A DNA stretch of 35,260 nucleotides. Origin: Chloroflexota bacterium. GTDB lineage: Bacteria > Chloroflexota > Dehalococcoidia > UBA2979. Below the pieces are notes generated by a model, which made no database searches, was not told the DNA's origin, and saw nothing but the letters and a program-made list of their open reading frames with translations. Both the position numbers and the translations under genes were made by a program. Positions within the stretch are counted from its first letter, which is position 1, and every line of letters begins with the position of its first letter. Location: NCBI GenBank assembly GCA_009839925.1, contig VXOS01000017.1, forward strand, positions 1-35,260. Reading direction: 5' to 3'. Shown one piece after another: positions 8,088-14,858 of this stretch.

Positions 8088-9749
8088 TCAGCGGCCGGCT
8101 GCCGCCGCGAGCAGCTGGCGGCCGACCACCTTGAGCTCGAGGATCGGCTTCACGCCCTCGAAGATCGGGAGCACGAGCGCATCGGAGACGTAGCGGGCGA
8201 TCGGGTCTTCCTCGGAGTAGCCCCAGCCGCCGTGCAGCTGCTGCGCGGCCTGCGAGACGTCGACGGCGACGTCGCAGGCGAGCAGCTTGGCCATCGGCGC
8301 GGGCAGGCCGCGCGAGTCGAAGTCGTGCGCCGCGGCGTAGGTGAGCTGCCGCGCGGCCGCGAGGCGGGCGACCATCTCGCCGATGCGGAACTGCGTGAGC
8401 TGGTACTCGCCGATCGGCTTGCCGAACTGCTCGCGCTGCGTGACGTACTGGCAGGCCTTCTCCAGCGAGGCCTGGGCGACGCCGCAGGCGCGCCCGCCGG
8501 TCTGCAACCGCCCGACGGCGAAGCCGCCCATCTGTAGCGCGAAGCCGCGCCCCATCCCCTCGTCCTCGCCCACGAGGTTGGCGTGCGGCACGAAGTAGTT
8601 GTCGATCGCGACGGTGAAGGAGTGCATGCCGCGGTAGCCCGGCGTCGGGTTGGCGGTGGCGCTCATCGAGCCGCCCTCGGGCTGGGGCTGCGTCCACTCG
8701 TGGCCGTAGTGCGGGTCCTTGGGGACGATCAGAACGGAGAGCCCGCGGCCGGCGGCCTCGGGGTTCGGGTTGGTGCGCACCAGCATCGAGATCACGTCGG
8801 CGCGGCCGGAGAAGGTGCTCCAGGCCTTCGCGCCGTTGATGCGCCAGCCCTGCACGCCGTCGACCGTTGCCGGCGTCGCGCGCACCTGGAGGTTGGCGTT
8901 GTCCGAGCCGACATCCGGCTCGGTCACGCCGATCGCGACCAGCACCTCGCCGGAGGCGAGCTTCGGCAGCCACTCCTCCTTCTGCGCGTCCGTGCCGCCC
9001 GTCAGCAGCGCGTGCGCGAGGATCTCCGGCCGCGTGTGCAGCGAGCCGGCCGCGCCGAGCGAGGCCGCCGACAGCTCCTCCGTCATCACCACCATCGGCA
9101 GGTAGCCCATGCCGGTGCCGCCGTACTGCTCCGGGATCGAGGCCCCGAAGAAGCCGAGCGAGGAGAAGCGCTCGATCAGGCTGTCGGGGACGAGCAGGTC
9201 CTGCCGGTGGATCTCCTGCGCGATCGGGACGACCTCGTTGCGCGCGAACTCGCGCGCGGTCTCGCGCGTGAGCATCGCGGCGTCGTCGCGCAGATCGAGG
9301 TTGTTGACGCCCAGCGAAGCGATCGCCCGCCGACCCAGCGCGCGCACGCGCGACTCGTCGAGGCCGGCGCGCACCGCGGTGCGCAGCTCGCGCTCGTGCA
9401 GCGCCGAGGCGGCGTCGTCGATGCCGAAGTCGTCGCGCGCCGCCTCGATGGCGGAGCGCAGCGTGTGCGTCGCCTCGGCGGCGTAGACCAGGGCGGCGTC
9501 CTCCTGCTGCTCGTCGTGGACGCCGGCCTCGCGCAGCGCCTCGCTGGAGGCGACGAGCGCGCTCGCCGCGCGCACCTGCGTGGCGAGGTAGGCGATGCGC
9601 TCGGTGTGGACCTGGTAGTCGTCGATCAGCGCGCCGCCCTCGGTGACCTCGGCCGCGTGCGCGACCGCCGCGTCGATGGCCGCGCCCGCCGCGTCGACGA
9701 GGGTGCGCGCGACGCTGACGGCGTCGATGTCCACTCCGGTGCTCGCCAC
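8088..9749 (-). CDS. mcd: (2S)-Methylsuccinyl-CoA dehydrogenase (ethylmalonyl-CoA pathway)
   Basis: 553 residues, much longer than the usual ~380 of acyl-CoA dehydrogenases. A helical extension of about 150 residues precedes the catalytic core, the layout of methylsuccinyl-CoA dehydrogenase. Core features are SIPEQYGGTGMGYLP, the FAD-binding VTEPDVGSDNANLQVRA, REQFGKPIGEYQLTQF and QQLHGGWGYSEEDPIARY. The enzyme oxidises (2S)-methylsuccinyl-CoA to mesaconyl-CoA and passes electrons to electron-transfer flavoprotein. The next gene upstream in the operon, 45 bases away, encodes the enzyme that hydrates mesaconyl-CoA, which strongly supports this assignment over a generic acyl-CoA dehydrogenase. 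GTG start with GGAG eight bases upstream. Confidence 0.85.
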   Translation of the reverse strand: MASTGVDIDAVSVARTLVDAAGAAIDAAVAHAAEVTEGGALIDDYQVHTERIAYLATQVRAASALVASSEALREAGVHDEQQEDAALVYAAEATHTLRSAIEAARDDFGIDDAASALHERELRTAVRAGLDESRVRALGRRAIASLGVNNLDLRDDAAMLTRETAREFARNEVVPIAQEIHRQDLLVPDSLIERFSSLGFFGASIPEQYGGTGMGYLPMVVMTEELSAASLGAAGSLHTRPEILAHALLTGGTDAQKEEWLPKLASGEVLVAIGVTEPDVGSDNANLQVRATPATVDGVQGWRINGAKAWSTFSGRADVISMLVRTNPNPEAAGRGLSVLIVPKDPHYGHEWTQPQPEGGSMSATANPTPGYRGMHSFTVAIDNYFVPHANLVGEDEGMGRGFALQMGGFAVGRLQTGGRACGVAQASLEKACQYVTQREQFGKPIGEYQLTQFRIGEMVARLAAARQLTYAAAHDFDSRGLPAPMAKLLACDVAVDVSQAAQQLHGGWGYSEEDPIARYVSDALVLPIFEGVKPILELKVVGRQLLAAAAGR

Positions 9750-9794
9750 GTGCCTGCTCCGTTCGCTGCGCGCCTGGGCGCCTCTACCGTCCGC

Positions 9795-10868
9795 CTACCG
9801 CGCCCTGGGCATGAGCACGATGTAGTCGAGGTCGAGCACCACGTTCGGGTGGTAGCGCTCGCGCCCGTCCTCGGAAGTCTGTTTCAGCTCGACGTCCTCG
9901 GTCGCGGGGTCGGCGTTCTTGACGCCGACGAGGCGCAGGCGCAGCGCGCCACAGTCGGCGCGGCCGAGGTCGATCCGTTCGAGCACGTCCGTCCAGGCGA
10001 AGACCGTGTCGCCGGCGAAGGTCGGGTTGCTGTGCGTCCCGCCGTTGAAGGCGAGGATGCCGAGGGCGTGCTCCAGCCCGTTGAAGGAGAGCGCGCGTGC
10101 GATCGAGATGATGTGCCCGCCGTAGATGACGCGGCGGCCGAAGCGCGAGTCCGCCAGGGCGTAGGCGTTGAAGTGGGCCCGCGCCGTGTTGTGGTACATG
10201 CGCGTCGCGATCTGGTGCTCGGCCTCCTCGATCGCCATGCCGTCGACGTGGTGGATGCGCTCGCCAGGCTCGTAGTCCTCCCACCAGGCGCGTCCGCCGC
10301 TGACCTCGGGCGAGAACCCGGCGAGGTTGAGCTGCTCCGGCACGCGCAGCGCCTCCGGGGCGACAGCCTCGGGCGTCTCGGGCGCGTCGTTCGCGCCCGT
10401 CGGCGTCGAGGGGTCGCGTTTGTTCATCAGCACCCAGCGGATCAGCGTCAGCACCTCCTCGCCGCGCTGGTTCGAGCCGGTGGTGCGCACCCAGACGACG
10501 CCCGTGTCCCCGCCGCGCGACTCGCGGCGACCGAGCACGGTCGTCACGGAGCTGATCGTGTCGCCGGGCAGCACCGGAACGCCGAAGCGCACGTCGGCGT
10601 AGCCGAGGTTGGCGACGGCGTTCAGCGAGATGTCGGGGACGGACTTGCCGAAGACCGTGTGGAAGACCAGCAGGTCGTTGACCGTCTCGCGCGGGTAGCC
10701 GAGCGCGCGGGCGAATTCGGCGTTGCAGTGCAGCGGGTAGCGGTCGCCGGTGAGCGCGATGTAGAGCGCCGCGTCGCCCTCGGTGAGGGTGCGCGGCACG
10801 GCATGGCGGATCTCGAGGCCGGTCTCGAGGTCCTCGAAGTAGTTGCCGGTGCTGGCCTTGTCGCCCAT
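9795..10868 (-). CDS. mch: Mesaconyl-CoA hydratase (beta-methylmalyl-CoA dehydratase), double MaoC domain
   Basis: 357 residues with two MaoC-like hot-dog domains (about 10-160 and 190-345). Segments match my memory of proteobacterial mesaconyl-CoA hydratase: YFEDLETGLEIRHAVPRTLTEGD, LLVFHTVFGKSVPDISLNA, NLGYADVRFG and IRWVLMNKRDP. The enzyme adds water to mesaconyl-C1-CoA to give beta-methylmalyl-CoA, the step before cleavage to glyoxylate and propionyl-CoA. I chose the ATG at 10868 because GGGGAG lies directly upstream; an in-frame ATG at 10886 lacks a ribosome site. It is first in an operon with mcd. The homologous enzyme of the 3-hydroxypropionate bi-cycle is an alternative reading, but adjacency to mcd favours the ethylmalonyl-CoA route. 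Confidence 0.88.
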   Translation of the reverse strand: MGDKASTGNYFEDLETGLEIRHAVPRTLTEGDAALYIALTGDRYPLHCNAEFARALGYPRETVNDLLVFHTVFGKSVPDISLNAVANLGYADVRFGVPVLPGDTISSVTTVLGRRESRGGDTGVVWVRTTGSNQRGEEVLTLIRWVLMNKRDPSTPTGANDAPETPEAVAPEALRVPEQLNLAGFSPEVSGGRAWWEDYEPGERIHHVDGMAIEEAEHQIATRMYHNTARAHFNAYALADSRFGRRVIYGGHIISIARALSFNGLEHALGILAFNGGTHSNPTFAGDTVFAWTDVLERIDLGRADCGALRLRLVGVKNADPATEDVELKQTSEDGRERYHPNVVLDLDYIVLMPRAR

Positions 10869-10942
10869 GCGCTCCCCGCCGGGCATATTGTAGGCGTGTG
10901 CCCGTCGAGCGGAAGCGGGCAGCGTCCCGGCGGAGGTGCGAG

Positions 10943-11170
10943 ATGGGCGCGAAGGAACTCGAGGCACTGATCGAGGTGCTGCGCGGACAGAGCGAGCTGG
11001 GCCGCGACGGTCACGTCCTCGGCACGTGGGTGATCCGCTACGACAAGGAGCGCGGCGCCTTCAGCTTCGACAAGTGCGAGAGCGAGATCTACTGCAACGA
11101 GCGCCCCAGCCTGATCGCCCTCGATGGCGCCGTGCTCGACCCGGGCGGCCCCCTCGACGAGGCGTTCTAG
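10943..11170 (+). CDS. Hypothetical small protein
   Basis: 75 residues from the ATG at 10943, preceded at ideal distance by GGAGGT. The sequence begins MGAKELEALIEVLRG and contains GTWVIRYDKERGAFSFDKCESEIYC, with two cysteines four residues apart from glutamates. I do not recognise a family. It is divergent from mch (74 bases between starts) and ends 4 bases before the GTG of the hydroxyacid dehydrogenase, so it is likely co-transcribed with that gene. Confidence 0.6.
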   Translation: MGAKELEALIEVLRGQSELGRDGHVLGTWVIRYDKERGAFSFDKCESEIYCNERPSLIALDGAVLDPGGPLDEAF

Positions 11171-11174
11171 CACC

Positions 11175-12155
11175 GTGAGCCGTCCCACGATCTGCATCGC
11201 CACCGAGCTCGAGGACGATCTCATCGCTCAGATCGCCGCGGCCGCCGAGGTCGTACACGTCGATCCGGGCGCGTCGCTCGAGGAGCTGATCGCGGGGCTG
11301 CAGGGCGTGGACGGCGCGATCAGCCCGACCCGCTTCAACCTCGGCGAGGAGTTCTTCGCCGCCGTGCCCGGCCTGCGCGTCGTCTCGCAGCACGCCGTCG
11401 GCTACAACAACATCGACATCGAGGCCGCGACGAGGCACGGCGTCGCGGTCTGCAACACGCCGACCGTGCTCAACGCGGCCGTCGCCGACCTGACGATGGC
11501 GATCATCATCTCGCTCGCGCGGCGGCTTTGGGAGTTCGAGGCATTCTCGCGCAGCGGCGCCTGGGCGCGCCGCGAGCCGCTCCCGCCGCTCGCCCACGAG
11601 ATCAGCGGCAAGGTACTCGGCGTGATCGGCTTCGGGCGCATCGGCCGCGAGGTCGCGCGCCGGATGCAGGCGATCGGCATGCGCATCATCTGGTTCGACA
11701 TCTTCGAGGGCGCCTCGACCGCCACGATCGACGACGTCGCGGATGCGCCCTACCGCCCGCTCGACGACCTGCTGCGCGAGTCGGACTTCGTGACGATCCA
11801 CACGAACCTGACGGCGGAGTCGTACCACCTGATCGGCGCGCGCGAGCTGGCGCTGATGAAGCCGAGCGCCTACATCGTGAACACGGCGCGCGGCCCGGTG
11901 ATCGACCAGCCGGCGCTGGTCGCTGCCCTCGAGGCTGGCACGATCGCCGGGGCGGGCCTCGACGTGCTCGAGGCGGAGCCGCCGGACCCGGACGACCCGA
12001 TCGTGCGGCTGCCCAACGTGATCACCTTCCCGCACATCGGCACCGCCGCCGTGGAGACGCGGCGCGCGATGCGCGAGCTTGCGGTGCGGAACCTGATCGC
12101 CGTCGTGAGCGGCGAGACACCGCCCGCGATCGTCAATCCCGAGGTCCTCGGGTAG
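11175..12155 (+). CDS. D-isomer-specific 2-hydroxyacid dehydrogenase
   Basis: 326 residues. An NAD-binding domain with the canonical GFGRIG motif is inserted in the catalytic domain. The catalytic triad of the family is visible: Arg in NTARGPVID, Glu in GLDVLEAEPPD and His in FPHIGTAAVE. Members reduce 2-oxoacids such as glyoxylate, hydroxypyruvate or 2-oxoisocaproate with NAD(P)H, or run in reverse. The substrate is not readable; glyoxylate is an attractive guess because the neighbouring ethylmalonyl-CoA pathway releases it. GTG start four bases after the preceding small gene; followed 16 bases later by a ferredoxin gene. Confidence 0.85.
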   Translation: MSRPTICIATELEDDLIAQIAAAAEVVHVDPGASLEELIAGLQGVDGAISPTRFNLGEEFFAAVPGLRVVSQHAVGYNNIDIEAATRHGVAVCNTPTVLNAAVADLTMAIIISLARRLWEFEAFSRSGAWARREPLPPLAHEISGKVLGVIGFGRIGREVARRMQAIGMRIIWFDIFEGASTATIDDVADAPYRPLDDLLRESDFVTIHTNLTAESYHLIGARELALMKPSAYIVNTARGPVIDQPALVAALEAGTIAGAGLDVLEAEPPDPDDPIVRLPNVITFPHIGTAAVETRRAMRELAVRNLIAVVSGETPPAIVNPEVLG

Positions 12156-12171
12156 CCTCGGCGAGGAGCGC

Positions 12172-12555
12172 ATGGCTGACGAGACGAACGAGGACCTGTC
12201 GGGAGCACGCGCCGAGGCGGAACGCCGCGGCGTCGGCGACTACGGCCGCCACGTCTTCATCTGCACGGGCCCCGATTGCACCACGCCCGAGGAGGGCCTC
12301 GCCGCCTGGACGCGGCTGAAGCGCGCCGTCGGCGAGCTGAACGCCCGCGGCGACGAGCCGCCGATCTACCGCACGAAGGTCGGCTGCCTGCGCATCTGCG
12401 AGAGCGGTCCGGTGGCGGTCGTCTACCCCGAGGGCCGCTGGTACGCGGGCCTGGACCCGGACGCCCTCGATCGCGTCATCGCCGAGGACCTGGGCGAGGG
12501 GCGGCCGGTGCCGGAGCACCTGATCGGCGAGAACCCGCTCTCACTCGAGGACTAG
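12172..12555 (+). CDS. Thioredoxin-fold [2Fe-2S] ferredoxin
   Basis: 127 residues. HVFICTGPDC (Cys31, Cys36) and TKVGCLRICESGPVAVVYPEG (Cys72, Cys76) are the four ligands of thioredoxin-like [2Fe-2S] ferredoxins of the Clostridium pasteurianum/Aquifex type, related to NuoE. WYAGLDPDALDRVI follows as in that family. It is a soluble one-electron carrier. It could serve the adjacent dehydrogenase or, speculatively, feed the ferredoxin-thioredoxin reductase encoded 2.3 kb downstream. It is the last gene before a palindromic repeat region. Confidence 0.85.
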   Translation: MADETNEDLSGARAEAERRGVGDYGRHVFICTGPDCTTPEEGLAAWTRLKRAVGELNARGDEPPIYRTKVGCLRICESGPVAVVYPEGRWYAGLDPDALDRVIAEDLGEGRPVPEHLIGENPLSLED

Positions 12556-12564
12556 CCTCTCGCG

Positions 12565-12737
12565 TAACCCTCTCCTCGGGACAGCGAGCGCACCCCTTCC
12601 GATCCCCTCTCCCCGCCGAGGGAGAGGGTTAGGGTGAGGGGGTTCGCCCTCCGGGATTGCGTTGCGCCATCGGGGCTTTCGGAGGCGCGCGGGAGTCTTC
12701 CCCCTCACCCCCGCCCTCTCCCCGAGGGAGAGGGGGC
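12565..12737. repeat. Nested palindromic repeats between convergent genes
   Basis: Three layers of inverted repeat are visible. Hairpin A at 12605-12628 pairs CCCTCTCCC with GGGAGAGGG across a 6-base loop; hairpin B at 12714-12734 pairs the same arms across CGA. An 11-base inverted repeat, GGGTGAGGGGG at 12632-12642 and CCCCCTCACCC at 12700-12710, joins the two. A further near copy of the arm, TAACCCTCTCC, starts at 12566. The region separates the convergent ferredoxin and aldolase genes and probably acts as a bidirectional terminator or a REP-like dispersed element. A related start, CCGATCCCCTCTCCCC, reappears after the last gene of the window. No gene is visible in 12556-12808. Confidence 0.7.
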
Positions 12738-12808
12738 CGGATCGCGCTTGTGGGCGTTTCGCAACGGTCTCTCAACGGCTCGCCGCCTTCGAGGACGGCC
12801 GGCAACGG

Positions 12809-13597
12809 CTACGGCTCGTGGACGTTGGCCACGCCGGTGGTCGAGCGCGCCTCGGCGAGCTGCGATCCCGCCGCCTGGCGGATGAAGCCGACGTCGTTGT
12901 TGAGCATCGCCGTGTCGAAGCCCGCCTGCAGCCACTTCACCGTGTACTCCAGGCTGCCGGTGTGGATGCCCGCCGCCACGCCGTGCCGCCGGCACGCCTC
13001 GAGGATGCTCAGCACGGTCTCCTGGTGCTTCGGGTCGGCGTTGTCGCCGGTCGGCGTGATGCCGATCGCGTAGGCGAGGTCCGAGGGGCCGATGTAGGCG
13101 CAGTCCACGCCCGGCGTGGAGAGGATCTCGTCGAGGTTCTCGAGCGCCTCTTCGGTCTCGATCATGCAGATCACGGCGATCTCGTCGTTGGCCTCGTCCT
13201 GGTAGCCGGCGCCGCCGTACATCGCCGCGCGCGTCGGGCCGGAGGAGCGACCGCCGTCCGGAGGATAGCGGCAGGACCAGACGGCCAGTTCGGCCTCCTC
13301 GCGGTTGTTCACGAGCGGCACGATCACGCCGTAGGCGCCCGCGTCGAGCACCTTCATGATCATCGCCGGGTCGTTCCAGGGGACGCGCACGAACGGCGTG
13401 GTCTCGGTGGTCGAGATTGCGCGGCACATCTCCAGCACGTCGGCGTAGTCGATCGCCCCGTGCTGCATGTCGATGCAGAGCCAGTCGAAGCCGAGGTTGG
13501 CCATCACCTCGGCGGAGTGTCCCGAGGGCGTGCTCAGCCAGCCGCCGATGGTCTGCCGCCCCTCACGCCATGCTCGCAGCACCCTGTTCGGTCGCAT
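12809..13597 (-). CDS. HpcH/HpaI-family class II aldolase
   Basis: 262 residues. The TIM-barrel family signatures are clear: CIDMQHGAIDY (His46, catalytic), VRVPWNDP (Arg71, substrate carboxylate), MIETEEAL (Glu147, metal) and GPSDLA (Asp173, metal). Such enzymes reversibly cleave 4-hydroxy-2-oxoacids into pyruvate, or a related oxoacid, plus an aldehyde, using a divalent metal. The length and sequence fit the 2,4-dihydroxyhept-2-enedioate or 2-dehydro-3-deoxyglucarate aldolase subgroup, not the CitE-like malyl-CoA lyases, so I do not call it the missing lyase of the ethylmalonyl-CoA pathway. ATG at 13597 is preceded by GGGAGGAGG. It lies between two 2-hydroxyacid dehydrogenases, suggesting hydroxyacid/oxoacid catabolism. 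Confidence 0.85.
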   Translation of the reverse strand: MRPNRVLRAWREGRQTIGGWLSTPSGHSAEVMANLGFDWLCIDMQHGAIDYADVLEMCRAISTTETTPFVRVPWNDPAMIMKVLDAGAYGVIVPLVNNREEAELAVWSCRYPPDGGRSSGPTRAAMYGGAGYQDEANDEIAVICMIETEEALENLDEILSTPGVDCAYIGPSDLAYAIGITPTGDNADPKHQETVLSILEACRRHGVAAGIHTGSLEYTVKWLQAGFDTAMLNNDVGFIRQAAGSQLAEARSTTGVANVHEP

Positions 13598-13730
13598 CCC
13601 TCGATCCTCCTCCCGGCATCGGCCTCAAGCCTATGCGCCTGAACGGGCCGTATCGTGCCACATCGCGAGACGCTGCCGAGGTCTGTCCGTGACGCCTCGG
13701 CCGGCTCGCTCGCCTCCGCGCCCACCCCGT

Positions 13731-14741
13731 CTACTGCAACGGCACGCGCGGCGTGACCGCGTTGCGGTTCGGCAGCGCGGCGAAGTCCGAGGGCCAGCGG
13801 CCGTTCATCACCGAGACCACCGTGTTGCCGACGCGCTCCTTCATTCGCTGGAACGCGAGGTCCGAGTACGAGGCGGAGTGCGGCGTCAGTACGACGTTGT
13901 CCATCGCCAGCAGCGGCGAGTCCGCCGCCAGCGGCTCCGTCTCGAAGACGTCGAGGCCCGCGCCCGCGATCTCCCCGCCCTCGAGGGCGGCGACCAGCGC
14001 CGCCTCGTCGTGCACCGGCCCGCGCGAGGTGTTGACGAAGATCGCCTCCGGCTTCATCAGCGCGAACTGCTCCGCGCCCATCATTCCGCGCGTCTCCGGC
14101 GTCAGCGGCGGGTGCGCGGAGACGTGGTCGGCGCCGCGCAGCAGCTCCTCGAGACTCCCGGCGCGCTCGACGCCGCAGGCCTCGAACGTCGCGTCCTGCT
14201 CGTAGGGGTCGTAGGCCGTCACGGTCATGCCGAGGGCCAGCGCACGCACGGCGACCTCGCGGGCGATCGCGCCGAAGGAGATCAGGCCGAGCGTCTGGCT
14301 GTGGATCGCCGGAGCGGGCGCGCGGTCGACGCTGCCCCAGCGGCCGGCGCGGATCGCGCGGTCGTGCACGACCAGCTTCTTGGCGACGGCGAGCAGCAGC
14401 ATGATCGCGTGGTTCGCGACTTCCGGCTGGCAGAAGTCCGGATAGTGCGCGACGACGACGCCGTGCTCCGTCGCGGCGGGGATGTCGAGCGTGTCGAGGC
14501 CGACGCCGTAGCGGATGATCAGCTGAAGCCGCGGTGACCCCTCGATCACGCGCCGATTGATCTGCGCGGCGCTCACGAGCACCGCCTGCGCCTCGCGCAG
14601 CAGCTCGATCCGCTCGTCCTCGCTTCCCGCCTGCGCCACCACCAGCCGCCCGCCCGCGCCCTCGATGATCGCGCGCTCGATCGCGTAGCGGTCCTGGTCG
14701 GACGTCTCGGTCTGAACGGCGAGGAAGGGGGTATCGCTCAC
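13731..14741 (-). CDS. D-2-hydroxyacid dehydrogenase, CtBP-like
   Basis: 336 residues from the GTG at 14741; an upstream in-frame ATG at 14870 would overlap the ftrB start and is unlikely. Catalytic residues are present: Arg in NTSRGPVHD, Glu in GLDVFETEP and His in TPHSASYSD. The dinucleotide motif is unusual: LISFGAIAREVA has Ser and Ala where GxGxxG has its first and third Gly. The sequence resembles the C-terminal-binding-protein or phosphoglycerate-dehydrogenase branch. The substrate is unknown. It lies 133 bases upstream of the aldolase gene on the same strand, and only 117 bases separate it from the divergent selenoprotein gene. Confidence 0.82.
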   Translation of the reverse strand: MSDTPFLAVQTETSDQDRYAIERAIIEGAGGRLVVAQAGSEDERIELLREAQAVLVSAAQINRRVIEGSPRLQLIIRYGVGLDTLDIPAATEHGVVVAHYPDFCQPEVANHAIMLLLAVAKKLVVHDRAIRAGRWGSVDRAPAPAIHSQTLGLISFGAIAREVAVRALALGMTVTAYDPYEQDATFEACGVERAGSLEELLRGADHVSAHPPLTPETRGMMGAEQFALMKPEAIFVNTSRGPVHDEAALVAALEGGEIAGAGLDVFETEPLAADSPLLAMDNVVLTPHSASYSDLAFQRMKERVGNTVVSVMNGRWPSDFAALPNRNAVTPRVPLQ

Positions 14742-14805
14742 GCGCCGGATGGTCACGGCGCGCCGCGCAACTGTCAACGAGCGGAGCGAATCAGGGCGCG
14801 GAGCG

Positions 14806-14849
14806 CCGTCCGTGGTACGCTCGATTGGTAGCGCGAACGGCACGGACGG
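14806..14849 (+). promoter_or_regulatory. Inverted repeat overlapping the ribosome site of the FTR gene
   Basis: CCGTCCGTG (14806-14814) and CACGGACGG (14841-14849) are perfect inverted arms; inside them CGCT (14818-14821) pairs with AGCG (14830-14833). The right arm runs into GGAGGG at 14847-14852, the Shine-Dalgarno sequence of the gene starting at 14859. A folded leader could therefore mask the ribosome site. If transcription starts inside the repeat, the arms would instead be a DNA operator. Confidence 0.4.
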
Positions 14850-14858
14850 AGGGATGTC

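Noticed and set aside
8583-10970. A 795-codon open frame on the plus strand opposite mcd and mch
   Set aside because: It is an antisense shadow: low-complexity Arg/Val/Ala/Asp-rich translation with no motif, while the opposite strand encodes two clear enzymes.
12809-13597. HpcH/HpaI protein as the beta-methylmalyl-CoA lyase of the ethylmalonyl-CoA pathway
   Set aside because: Length and motifs fit the hydroxy-oxoacid aldolase subgroup rather than CitE-like CoA lyases.
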